From NCBI RefSeq assembly GCF_963678635.1, contig NC_087066.1, positions 59,414,312-59,478,311 of the forward strand: a DNA stretch of 64,000 nt, given 5' to 3'. The stretch comes from Symsagittifera roscoffensis (taxonomy: Eukaryota; Xenacoelomorpha; Acoela; Convolutidae). The translations under genes and the position numbers were made by a program. The notes beneath the pieces were generated by a model. It worked only from the letters and a program-made list of their open reading frames with translations. It was not told the DNA's origin and did not search any database. Below are positions 10,962 through 20,184 of this stretch, in pieces (within the stretch, counting starts at the first letter, position 1; each line of letters starts with the position of its first letter).

Positions 10962-11574
10962 GCTACGAACTAATCAATAGCTGTTCTATACTGCATGCAA
11001 TACTGAGGATAAAATTTTCTATACCAAGTTTTTAGTTGCCGAAAGTCTCCAAGGATCATTGGTCGTTTTATTTGATTTGATTCAACCAGTGGATAGTTTG
11101 TTTTGCGCTCAACCCCACCAAAGTCCAAAAAAGGGAAATAAATTTCCCCCGGTATATACTTTCTTTTCATGTTCAATTCCCTCTACCAAATGATTGTTTC
11201 AAGCAAATCCATTTTAATCATGGGCAACGTTCCAACCATCTCAATTCACCAGTAAAACATTATCATTAAACCACATTACCTAATGAGATAACCACATTTC
11301 ACTCTTGCCTTCCCATAACCGCAGTGCTGCTTACACGAAAATTGCTTGTGGCGCAGATGCAGTAGACTAGTGAACTCTAGTGAAATACTGAAATAAATCA
11401 AATTTGTTCACCTGATCTTTGAGAACTCCTCTGTATCCATGGATGTTTTTAAAGGAATAACGATCATCCTTGAGAATAATCAGAGTTTTCTGCTCTTTTT
11501 TTTCTGCGGTCAAAAACTTCACTAACTCGGAATCCTTAACTAATTCAACATCTTTCACTTATTTCATATTTTGA
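10962..11574. other. Unassigned sequence
   Basis: Contains short minus-strand open frames (11176-10970, 11558-11367) without recognisable domains. No repeat structure seen. Confidence 0.35.
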
Positions 11575-12300
11575 TTGATCATGGGTCGCATTTATCATCA
11601 TGGGTTCAACTCAGAGTGTAGTGCAAAGTGTAAAAGTAAGAAGCCCGTACGAGTGGAAGATGAACCATCACTTGGATGTTCTTCTTGCGGAAAAAATGGG
11701 CTCATGGGTTTTGTGGTGGATTCTTTGTCGACGATGTGCGCTGGCTTGGTACAAAAACGAAACTGTAATAACTTTTGACCCCTGTCTGGCTGGCGGAGTA
11801 AATGGACCAACCTTGTCCCAAAACTTACTATTTGACCTATCCCCGGCATTAATGAAAATGAACAGGAGGCGGTCACAAGCTCTTTGCCTTCTTGTAGTGA
11901 AATTGTATTTTGCTCCAAAAAGTAATCCCCCATTCCCGACCTGCAGTTTGTAATAACTGGTCTTCCCGAATCCCAGGTTCATTTTTGAAGCAGATTGAAA
12001 AAGATTCAACAGTAATTGATGAAATAATACAACATAGAGGATTGCATTCAGAAAATAACATATTTTCTTTTCGACGTCTTGGAAAGAGTACTGAATATTC
12101 TCCAAATCAATCGGCCTCTGAAAAACCGAGATGTCGACCGCTCCTCATAACAACATCTAATATACTTTTCTCGAACAATTGCTTCACCCGTAGTCGTTAC
12201 CTTCAAACACATAAAAACCGGGTAAACATTAAAAACCTTTTTCTTCGCATTCAGACAGACAAACTGAAAAAGATATCCCAGCCAAACGATAGCAAATGAT
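11575..12300 (+). pseudogene. LINE ORF1-like region
   Basis: The plus strand begins with a small Cys-rich stretch (ECSAKCKSKK, then CSSCGKNGLMG). Later, at about 12070-12260, is an RLGK segment followed by RPLLITTSNILFSN and LQTHKNRVNIKNLFLRIQTD. This is the pattern of the C-terminal domain of CR1/L2-clade ORF1 proteins, which bind the LINE RNA. Several frame changes separate these parts. The domain identity is by pattern only. Confidence 0.5.
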
Positions 12301-12409
12301 AACTTCGGAGTCTGAAGAAACGAAAGATTTTCGAATCAAAAACTTTCAAGTTTTACTACAAAGGCACACCAGTAAACTTAACTTCAAATTGACTAAGTTC
12401 CATAAATTT

Positions 12410-13078
12410 TATGCTAATGGACTGTCAATCTAATTGTCCACTCGATAAGAGATGCGAATTACTGAGTCGTCCTAATTCCAATTTGATAACATTAGTCTTC
12501 CTCGAGAAACTTGGCTAAATTGGGATATTGCCGATTCGGAAACTCTTCTTGGCTCATCCTACAACCGTATTTCTAAAACAGATCGTGGGCGAGGTCAGTA
12601 CTGTGGTTTAATCAATGCACAATTAGCCAGCGATACTTTCAGAGCAATCAATATTACCATTTTATTTAATTTTACTTTCCTGTGTTGTGTTAAGCGAGAT
12701 TCCTTCCTACTTTGCTCTCATTTATCTCATTTACCCTCCGCATCTGATTATGCAGTTGATAATCTTCTTCTCTTAAATTGTATTGAATTCAACCTGCTGA
12801 AATCTGAAGAGGTGTTACACCAAAATGCATACGGAAACAGCTGCAGTTTTCATTTTCTTGGGGATTTTAATTTTTCTTCTATTGACCGGAATACTTACTC
12901 ACCTTCTTCAGCCTATGAAAGGACTTTTACTGAATTCATTATCAAAAAATGCTTTTTACAATTCGTCACTGAAGCGTCTCACAACAGAAACAATAATACA
13001 CTTGATCTTACTATTTCCCATGAATTGAACATATCAGCTTCTGTGGGAAAACAGCTTTTCTCAGATCACTATCTTATT
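12410..13078 (+). pseudogene. LINE APE-type endonuclease domain
   Basis: Readable motifs in order across frames: an ETWL-like segment near 12510, then a stretch with DRGRGGQYCGL, then FLGDFNFSSID (12855-12890), and after that NNNTLDLTIS and KQLFSDHYLI ending at 13078. GDFN, LDL and SDH are the conserved core of apurinic-type endonucleases that nick target DNA for LINE insertion. The domain is cut at SDHYLI by the Helitron-like insertion. Confidence 0.8.
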
Positions 13079-13584
13079 GTTCCGACTTTCGATACGAAAG
13101 TAACGGAGTATTTGTGCTCGGGGTGGGTTTTTTTTTCTTCAGACAAATTTCGACTTTTTAACTAGCCATTTTTGACGGAATTTTTTTATATCATTCAAAA
13201 GGTATTGTTGTCCTGAGCTTAAATTGAAAAGATATTTCACCTGTGATCATTTTTCGTAGAGTTATGAGGGTTTAAAGATTGCCATTTTGGTCATTTTGAC
13301 CAATTTGGGACAATTAACGCGCGATATAATTCGCGCTATTAACGCGTAAGCGGAGATTTAATCCGTCTTATAAATCGTTCCAAATTGATTGAACGAAGCT
13401 TATTTGCCATAATTGATTTGTTACAAGGAACAAAATCTCTGTTTTTGTACTTTATATGGCGTGTGGGGGGATGATTTTTGTGGGAAAAGTTTCAAATTTT
13501 CATGATATTTATGTTATTACTGCTCCGTAAACCTTAAAAGGCAGTCGGAACATTCAGGGCTTCGCCCTGATACGAGCCTTCTTG
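13079..13584. mobile_element. Helentron/HINE-like non-autonomous element, copy 1
   Basis: About 506 bp inserted in the LINE endonuclease. It starts GTTCCGACTTTCG and near its end has AGTCGGAAC, the inverted copy of its first nine bases. A perfect GC hairpin follows (CAGGGC-TTC-GCCCTG) about 20 nt before the end. A short asymmetric inverted repeat plus a 3' terminal hairpin, with no target duplication and T-rich flanks, is the pattern of Helentron-derived elements. Copy 2 is at 33226-33755 and a diverged copy at 63016-63534. It encodes nothing. Confidence 0.6.
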
Positions 13585-13916
13585 TTTGCTTTAGTTTCGA
13601 ATCTACTCGTCCACCGTACGCACTCCAAAGCTCCTATTCCAAGTCTTCATTCCATGTCCAAACATCCAATGATAATCTACAGTGTCTATTTGATTTAGTA
13701 TCCAATAATTCTTACATAATTGAATCTCACCAGGAAGACTAGTGTAACTTTCTCAATTGCTCTTTCAATTCCCTCATTAATTCAAAACACTCCAAAGGAA
13801 GTTATTTTTCAATTTTCTATGATTCTCAATTTTTTATTTAATCAATCAGAAAGAAGCCAATTTTTGTAAAAAGAAAAATGAAAAATGAAAGTTCTGTTCT
13901 ACAAGCTAATAAAATG

Positions 13917-14327
13917 TGGAACCTGATCTAAAACTACATTTTATGATTGAATAAATTAGACATTTTACCACTGTAAAGTATTTAATATTAACCAATCATG
14001 ATCCATCTAACTAACAACCCACTTATTCGTAAGTGCTGAAATTACTTGTAATTTCAGCACCAGAGAGATTTGAATTTAACTTAGAATTTAGTTGCCTCTC
14101 CAAAGGAACTTCAGCAGCCGCAATAAACCAGTATACTCTAGATCTATTGAGCCTAGCAGAGACTAGTTAAACAACCTGAGACTAGATAGTATAAGAGTAA
14201 GATTAGGATCGGTATTAGACTAAGAAGTTGCACGAATCTATCCGGCCGAAAATAAGATAGCGTGACGAGCAGACGGTGTACCCTATCCGAAATTACTCTA
14301 TGAGTTAACCACATCGGGCCTAACTCA
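13917..14327 (+). repeat. 5' LTR of the large retroelement
   Basis: 411 bp, TG...CA ends, preceded by AATG (13913-13916), which recurs after the 3' LTR. It contains a perfect 11-bp stem with a 4-nt loop at 14034-14059 (TGCTGAAATTA, loop CTTG, TAATTTCAGCA). It would carry the promoter and polyadenylation site. An AATAAA-type signal is visible near 13949-13955. Confidence 0.95.
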
Positions 14328-14329
14328 TC

Positions 14330-14344
14330 TGGTGCGACCATTAG
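14330..14344 (+). promoter_or_regulatory. Candidate primer-binding site
   Basis: TGGTGCGACCATTAG starts two bases after the 5' LTR. TGG is the complement of a tRNA CCA end, and this is the position where the minus-strand primer binds in LTR elements. I could not match it to a specific tRNA. Confidence 0.5.
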
Positions 14345-15580
14345 TCTCGAACAAGACCTTAATAGCTTAGAATTAACCAAAAATAGATTAGAATTTAGAC
14401 AAAACATTTTTAAAATGTTATACGACGATAATCTAATCGAAATGTCTCTACGACTCAATAGATCAGAGCCAATATTCCGAACGATAACAGAACTACCCGG
14501 AATTGCAAGAAGACCTCGAACTAGAGACGACATACGACAAAGTAGAAACTTACCAAATAGTTATATGATAGTACGGCAAAAGCCAACACAAACTTTTATA
14601 TTTAGAATTTTATTAGCAATGAATTTAGATTTTCATTTGCAAACATAAAATCTTGAAGTCAATCTTCATAATCATTTCAGGCGCTAAACAAAACTATTAA
14701 TATACAATAACGATTGATAAAAAGATCTCAGATCGTTTTCTTAAAATTCTGCAGTATTATATAAAACATGTTTGGAAAATATTTATTGAAAATCAAAATA
14801 AAAATTAGTAGCATGACAATAAACTGTTAGTAATCATAAAATCATCAATTGTCCCAGCTTCATCACCTAAAACATAACAGCAATCATAAGCTCACTAATA
14901 TCATAAAATAAACTAAATCTTTTTCTTAAACAAATTTAAACCATTTTAAACTTAAATTCACTTAATTTTAAAAATCAGATCATCAAGGCTTATCCTTGGA
15001 TCTTAATTCACTTTCTATTTAATTAAATTTACAAAACTTGATCATCAAGGCCTATCTTTGGATCAAAAAGAACAATTTTTTTCTCCCCCACCCACTTAGC
15101 TAGTGTCTAACGACCTCAAACGTCGATTCACTATCCAACCCTTTCAAAAAACCCACGACTAATAGAAATTTTTGAACAAAACTAATCATTCAAATTAGGA
15201 TAAACAGTGAAGAACTTCGGTTATTCATCCTTCACTTGAACCCTCCTCTTACCAGACCCAGGATAAATCTTAGACTTAGTAAGTTTAAAATAGTATCTAA
15301 CGAACTACTCGCGTTCTAATTATACCTGAACCTTGTGGATCGATTTACTATTCTCCAACCCTTGAACACAATCACTACCCTTAAGTAAGATTAAGTAAGT
15401 TAACACCTTAACTTATACTAGCCACGAGAAAGTAAAAATCATTCTTCGGAATCGATATACTTTTCTCTCCAACCCTGAACAAATAGACCCAGGTTAAGCT
15501 AACCAAAAAATCGTAAGGACTAACAATTTAAGAAAATAGAAATCATCTAACAACTTTTTGCATCCGTCATCCTAAACCTT
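14345..15580 (+). other. Leader region of the large retroelement
   Basis: About 1.2 kb between the primer-binding site and the first ORF. It contains a repeated motif with ATCATCAAGGC, TAT and TTGGATC (near 14980-15000 and 15040-15065) and an unremarkable 77-codon ORF at 14415-14648. It probably holds packaging and splice signals; no motif proves this. Confidence 0.5.
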
Positions 15581-16048
15581 ATGTCATTTAAAAATCTAGG
15601 AAACAAACAAACAATCGTTTTACACAACTGTGAAATAGATAACAAAAAATACGACCTTGTAATCACACCACACACACAAACAGTTGGATATATCAGAACA
15701 AAACGACAAACACTAAAAAGGAAAATAATAACTAAACAAAGACAAATAACACGAAAAAGATTTTCCAAAAATAGAAACGCATTTTCAGAATCAGAAGCCA
15801 GCAATTTAGACGAACTTTATAAATTAAAAGAATCTATAGATAAAAATTGCCCCATTCACGATCAATTATATTTTTCCGACTCAGAAACAACTTCAAATTC
15901 ATCAAAAAGAGGAAAAAGACGAATAAAAAAGCAATATAAACACAAACCAGTACACTTATATAACTGGAATCAACCAATTAGACACATCGATAATTACCTA
16001 TTAACAGTCATTAAACGAAAAAATGAGCCAAACACACACTCCAAGTGA
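15581..16048 (+). CDS. Basic leader ORF of unknown function (155 aa)
   Basis: An intact ATG-initiated ORF upstream of gag, overlapping its start by 26 bases in another frame. The product is strongly basic, with clusters such as KRQTLKRK and SKRGKRRIKKQYKHK that could act in nuclear localisation or RNA binding, and an acidic/serine stretch (SDSETTSNSS) near residue 105. No known domain was recognised. Its position before gag is unusual for Ty3/gypsy elements and suggests an accessory or regulatory protein. Uninterrupted although the neighbouring genes are broken. Confidence 0.55.
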   Translation: MSFKNLGNKQTIVLHNCEIDNKKYDLVITPHTQTVGYIRTKRQTLKRKIITKQRQITRKRFSKNRNAFSESEASNLDELYKLKESIDKNCPIHDQLYFSDSETTSNSSKRGKRRIKKQYKHKPVHLYNWNQPIRHIDNYLLTVIKRKNEPNTHSK

Positions 16049-17285
16049 AGATAGTCCAGATGATGACGATATCTTGCCCTTCCTCGTAGATGCACCCAAT
16101 GATAGAGGACAGCATATACTTTGCAAGAATTTACTAGTAAATTTATTTGAACCCGGAATCAGCCCATGTAAAGCAGAGTTCCCAGATGTAAAGATCAAAA
16201 GACAAACTATTGATCACTATCTGAAAGATATATGTAATTTGACGCAACAATACGGAATCTACACCATAGAATTCAGCTCACCAAACCCGAATCACCGCAA
16301 ATATGTAATTCAAACAGACGACCTTGATTTAGAATTTTCAAAAGTATTCTCAGAATACATAAAAAGCATACAATATCATAACTCACAAAGAGCAAACTCC
16401 ATATTCACTAATGAAGTTTTTGCCATAATATATAGTTATATCTCAATATTAGAAAACGAAATTCCAATCCCAAGTGTCTCACCGACAGAGACATCTGAAC
16501 ATATAAGGGTACGACATGAAATCACACTATTTTCAACTTTTCTACATATAATTAAAGAAAATTTCACTAATGATGATGTTTCACAACATACAAAACATGA
16601 CTTACAAAAAATTTTGGCATGGTTTATAATAGATTATTTCACACATAATATAGATTTAATTTCACAAGCTAGAAAAAATTTCAGACCTCAAAATTCAAAC
16701 GATGATACCGCCATCACAGAACAGTCAGACTACGTTTGGGACCCCGAATGGTCTCATTATGCATTTATAAATATCCCACAATCAATTGCAAGTCAAGCAA
16801 TAAGTAAAATATCTTATACAAGAGATTATGTAAGAGTAATACCATTATCCATTGATGCAACACCATTAAACTACAATACATTTTTACCCGATAGGCAAAA
16901 TAACAGCTTAAACTCGACCGTCATACACAATGAAAACCTTAATGGAACTAGGAACCTCACTCAACAAGATATTCAAACACCATCACACTTCATAAATGAA
17001 GAAATTGTACAAACAACAACAACTACACAACAAAGTATTTCACCAATACGTCCAAATTTAACAACACCAAGAAATACAAACACTTCACTAGCACAGGTAA
17101 CCTTACAATCAACCGTTAAACCTTCGGTTGCTCCAAAATATTCACAAATGGATTATCAAACATATAGACCCATGACAATACCGTCAAAAACACGCAGAAC
17201 GTTCACAAGAAACAATTTTGCGGAACACAATTATAATTACACACATTCATCAAAAACAAACTACCCCCCCCCCAAAAAAAAATAA
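16023..17285 (+). CDS. Gag N-terminal ORF (420 aa)
   Basis: ATG start overlapping the basic ORF. The N-terminal ~230 residues look folded, with alternating hydrophobic helices (for example an HEITLFSTFLHII helix and a DLQKILAWFIIDYF helix). The last ~150 residues are Thr/Gln/Asn/Pro-rich and disordered. It ends in a run of ten C and nine A at 17264-17282, after which another frame stays open to 17676 with the same Gln/Asn/Pro-rich composition, so the coding region probably continues there by frameshift or after an indel. Likely a matrix-type Gag region. No named domain seen. Confidence 0.6.
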   Translation: MSQTHTPSEDSPDDDDILPFLVDAPNDRGQHILCKNLLVNLFEPGISPCKAEFPDVKIKRQTIDHYLKDICNLTQQYGIYTIEFSSPNPNHRKYVIQTDDLDLEFSKVFSEYIKSIQYHNSQRANSIFTNEVFAIIYSYISILENEIPIPSVSPTETSEHIRVRHEITLFSTFLHIIKENFTNDDVSQHTKHDLQKILAWFIIDYFTHNIDLISQARKNFRPQNSNDDTAITEQSDYVWDPEWSHYAFINIPQSIASQAISKISYTRDYVRVIPLSIDATPLNYNTFLPDRQNNSLNSTVIHNENLNGTRNLTQQDIQTPSHFINEEIVQTTTTTQQSISPIRPNLTTPRNTNTSLAQVTLQSTVKPSVAPKYSQMDYQTYRPMTIPSKTRRTFTRNNFAEHNYNYTHSSKTNYPPPKKK

Positions 17286-17676
17286 TCATAATCAGATAAG
17301 ATCTCGATATTGGGATAACCCAATGGCAACAACCAATTCAGTAAATTTTCAAACTAATTCACATCCTCCACAAGATCGTAGTGAAAATTACCCATTCTTT
17401 CAAAAGAATAAAAATAAAAAACAAGCACCTCATCAAACGGATTACCTATCCTCTGATGATGATTATTTACAACCAGATATATTTGCACCATATACTCAAG
17501 AATATCGTGGACAAGGAGTGCAAAAACCGTATACATATCATAGAATTTTTTCTCCACACCCAACAGATACACAAAATCAACAACCAATGCAAATGCAAAA
17601 CCCAATGATTACACACTCGTATCAACCAATACAAATGAAATACCACTTCCATATTACCTTCAACAACACGAAATAA
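17218..17676 (+). CDS. Gag middle region, frame-shifted continuation
   Basis: Gln/Pro/Asn-rich low-complexity sequence that follows the C10A9 tract in a different frame from the 16023 ORF. Near 17610-17640 the coding sense passes to the frame of the capsid ORF starting at 17706. It looks like a disordered linker between a matrix-like region and the capsid. It may be a decayed part of one long Gag rather than a separate gene. Confidence 0.45.
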   Translation: MRNTIIITHIHQKQTTPPPKKNNHNQIRSRYWDNPMATTNSVNFQTNSHPPQDRSENYPFFQKNKNKKQAPHQTDYLSSDDDYLQPDIFAPYTQEYRGQGVQKPYTYHRIFSPHPTDTQNQQPMQMQNPMITHSYQPIQMKYHFHITFNNTK

Positions 17677-17705
17677 CAAAAAATCAACTTTCGGATTTTT
17701 CACAA

Positions 17706-18635
17706 ATGCCAAATGCAGCAGAATCATTACAAATGACAATGAATCCATACCTTATGGGTGGATCATCAATAACATCAAACAAACCATTAATGGTATTCAC
17801 AGGAACAGACCCTGAATATTCTGTAGAAGATTATTTAAATGCAGTAACAGCAAATTTAATTTTAAATATAGGACCTGAACCAATTAATACGCCACTACAT
17901 CAAAACTGGATACATCGACGCACAGCGTTGATACAGACAACCTTAGACGGCGCAGCCCAAAAATGGTTTTAAGTATTGCCTATAGAAATAAAATCAAACT
18001 GGAAAAGATTTACACAAGAATTTTCAAAAATGTTTGACTCCGAAAGAAACAAACAACAACAAAGAATTTTATGTAATGAAATTCGCAGATTACCAAATGA
18101 AACCATCAAACAATTAGCAGTACGTATCGAAACACTAGTTCGAAAAGCATATTCATTAAATACACACGACTATAAAAACACAAAAATGACAGAAATCTTA
18201 ATGATGACCTTAACACCTCAATTAAGGAAAATAGCAATAAAAAAGAGAGCATCCCATCCCTCCTCAATTCGAGAGCCCGATTTAGATTTTCGAAAACTAG
18301 TAGACAAACTAGAGCAAGCGGAAATCACAATGGAACTTGAAGAAACAGAAAATCTGAAATTACAATATGTTAACCGAATTGAAACAAATACCACAAATAT
18401 CAATAATATACAGGAATCAGATACAGACCTCGTTGAAAAAATCACTGAAATAATGAAATACTCAATATTTACGAAAAACACCCAAACTTTAAAGGCAAAC
18501 CATCTTTCAAAAAATGGTGTAATTATTGCCGACGATACGGACATAGTATTTCTGAATGTAGACAAAAACAACAGGACAATCAAAACAAACCTCAAAAATA
18601 TAAAGAACCAAATAAATCATTCTATCAGTACATGA
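17706..18635 (+). pseudogene. Gag capsid domain, interrupted by a stop
   Basis: Residues after PLMVFTGTDPEYSVEDYL form a retrotransposon Gag capsid pattern. RTALIQTTLDGAAQKWF is cut by a TAA at 17970-17972; in the same frame follow VLPIEIKSNWKRFTQEFSKM, then IKQLAVRIETLVRKAY and a TEILMMTLTPQLR helix. This matches the Ty3/gypsy Gag fold that builds the particle. At about 18470 the zinc-knuckle sense moves to another frame, so the tail of this ORF to 18635 is probably noise. Confidence 0.7.
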
Positions 18636-19675
18636 AAAAAGATCAAAATCTACCGAACAAAAGTGTATACAGCAACAACAGTTCAGGAAAACCACTTCCG
18701 AACAATACCAATTACACGAGAACTCAATCACCATATAACTCAAGTTATAGAGGAAGATCACCAGAACGAAGAAATACACAAAATTCGTCACAAAATCATT
18801 ATAATAGACCAAATAGTCGAAATCACTACTCCAGATCAAATTCGAATACAACACAATTTGTTTCTAGATCTAATTCCCAATCAAGAAATAATTACTATCC
18901 AAACAATCAATCACGAAACTCATCATACAATAGAAATAGAAACTACTCCAATAATCGAAATAGAAGTTATTCAAACAACCGAAACCAGAATTAACCGAGC
19001 AATCGATCAAGGAATAACTCATATAATAGATCAAACTATAACAAACCAAACAATAATTATCAAAACAGATCACAAAATAATTCACAAAATCGACATTCAA
19101 GTTATAATAACCGTTATAGAAATTATTTCCAATCACCACACAGGAATAATAACCATTATAATAATTCTAACAATCGCCACAGAAGTAGTACACCTAAACA
19201 TCAAAGAAATATTAATCAAGTACAATCAAATCCAGAAACAACATCAGACCCCCCAGGTATTGATGACACAGGAAATAACGAACTACAACTAAATAAAATA
19301 AACTGTGAATCATCAGATTCAGAAAGTGATACAGAAAACACTATCTCCATAAATATGATAGCAGTCGAAAATGACTACGAACCTATTATATATGAACAAC
19401 CTTTTTCATCACATATATATGAAAATCAATTAGAACTCCTTCACAATTATTATATTGAACCCATCCATTCTACACAAACGGCACAAGAAACTAACGAAAT
19501 CAACACTACAAATCAATCCAATGAAAATGACAAAACAAAATGCTTGAATACAAATCACATCTATCAAAATATACAAAAAGAACAACCCAAAGAAAAAATT
19601 TGGACAATGCTATTTCTTTTAGAAAGTCCAAGAAACAAAGAATTTCAACCACCAGATCTTGAAATTGATTTTTGA
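18500..19675 (+). pseudogene. Nucleocapsid zinc knuckle and Asn/Ser/Arg-rich linker
   Basis: In one frame, WCNYCRRYGHSISEC (18515-18559) is a perfect C-x2-C-x4-H-x4-C zinc knuckle, the RNA-binding signature of retroviral nucleocapsid. It is followed by more than 200 residues of Asn/Ser/Arg/Tyr-rich repeats (SRNNYYPNN-like), then an acidic stretch leading to protease. Two in-frame stops interrupt it: TAA at 18992-18994 and TGA at 19673-19675. An overlapping Ile-rich 209-codon frame (18663-19292) is a shadow caused by the composition. Confidence 0.7.
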
Positions 19676-19981
19676 ATTGATTCAGGAGCAGAATCAAACA
19701 TAATAAACATTCCCACATGGAATGAGATAAAATCATTACACCCAAAACTAACGCCCCTTGAAACATCCAGTAAACTAGCAACAGCACAAGGATCAACATT
19801 GGTAAACTATGGAAAAATTCAATTATTTCTTCTCCCCACAAGAACAATAGAGCAAAATAAAATTTTAAATAAACCATTTAAACAAATATTCCATATCACT
19901 GATATTAAACACAATATTATTGGAATACCATTTATCTCTAAATATATACCAACAATCAACATTTTGACTGTAAAATACTAA
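19676..19981 (+). pseudogene. Retroviral-type aspartic protease
   Basis: Immediately after the TGA at 19673-19675 the frame reads IDSGAESNII, the D-S-G active-site loop of retropepsins, and ends with HNIIGIPFI, equivalent to the conserved I-x-G-x-x-F near the C-terminus. The protease cleaves Gag and Gag-Pol in the particle. The frame closes with TAA at 19979-19981; just before it the next frame reads on into Pol (a TFFQRLNKQPPFF segment at about 20020), indicating a frameshift near 19965. Confidence 0.75.
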
Positions 19982-20184
19982 ACAAAGATAAATACACAAA
20001 AACAAAAGACACATCCCTAACATTTTTTCAAAGATTAAATAAACAACCACCATTCTTTTCAAAATTTTATCCGATATATAATCAACAAAGAAAACACCTG
20101 AAACCACTATCAGGAAACATATATAATTTTTCAATAAAACAAGTTCACCAATATGATAAAAAACAAAATAAACAACAACTCTAT

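Larger units (their letters stand above)
11575..13916 (+). mobile_element. Decayed CR1/L2/Jockey-type LINE, 5' part (ORF1 and endonuclease)
   Basis: This is the left portion of a non-LTR retrotransposon whose right portion resumes at 32776, after the 18.9 kb LTR element. It covers an ORF1-like region (11575-12300) and an APE-type endonuclease (about 12410-13078). The endonuclease is interrupted by a ~0.5 kb insertion (13079-13584) and LINE-derived sequence then continues to the LTR. Frames are broken throughout. Confidence 0.75.

Noticed and set aside
11598-12105. Minus-strand ORFs of 111 and 145 codons
   Set aside because: Antisense to the LINE ORF1-like region; no domain.
14153-14648. 126-aa minus-strand and 77-aa plus-strand ORFs at the LTR/leader border
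   Set aside because: The first is mostly LTR sequence on the antisense strand; the second shows no domain and lies in the leader.
18663-19292. 209-codon Ile/Thr/His-rich ORF
   Set aside because: Lies over the zinc-knuckle linker in another frame; its composition is that of the A-rich repeats read out of frame, and the true frame carries the zinc knuckle and leads to the protease.
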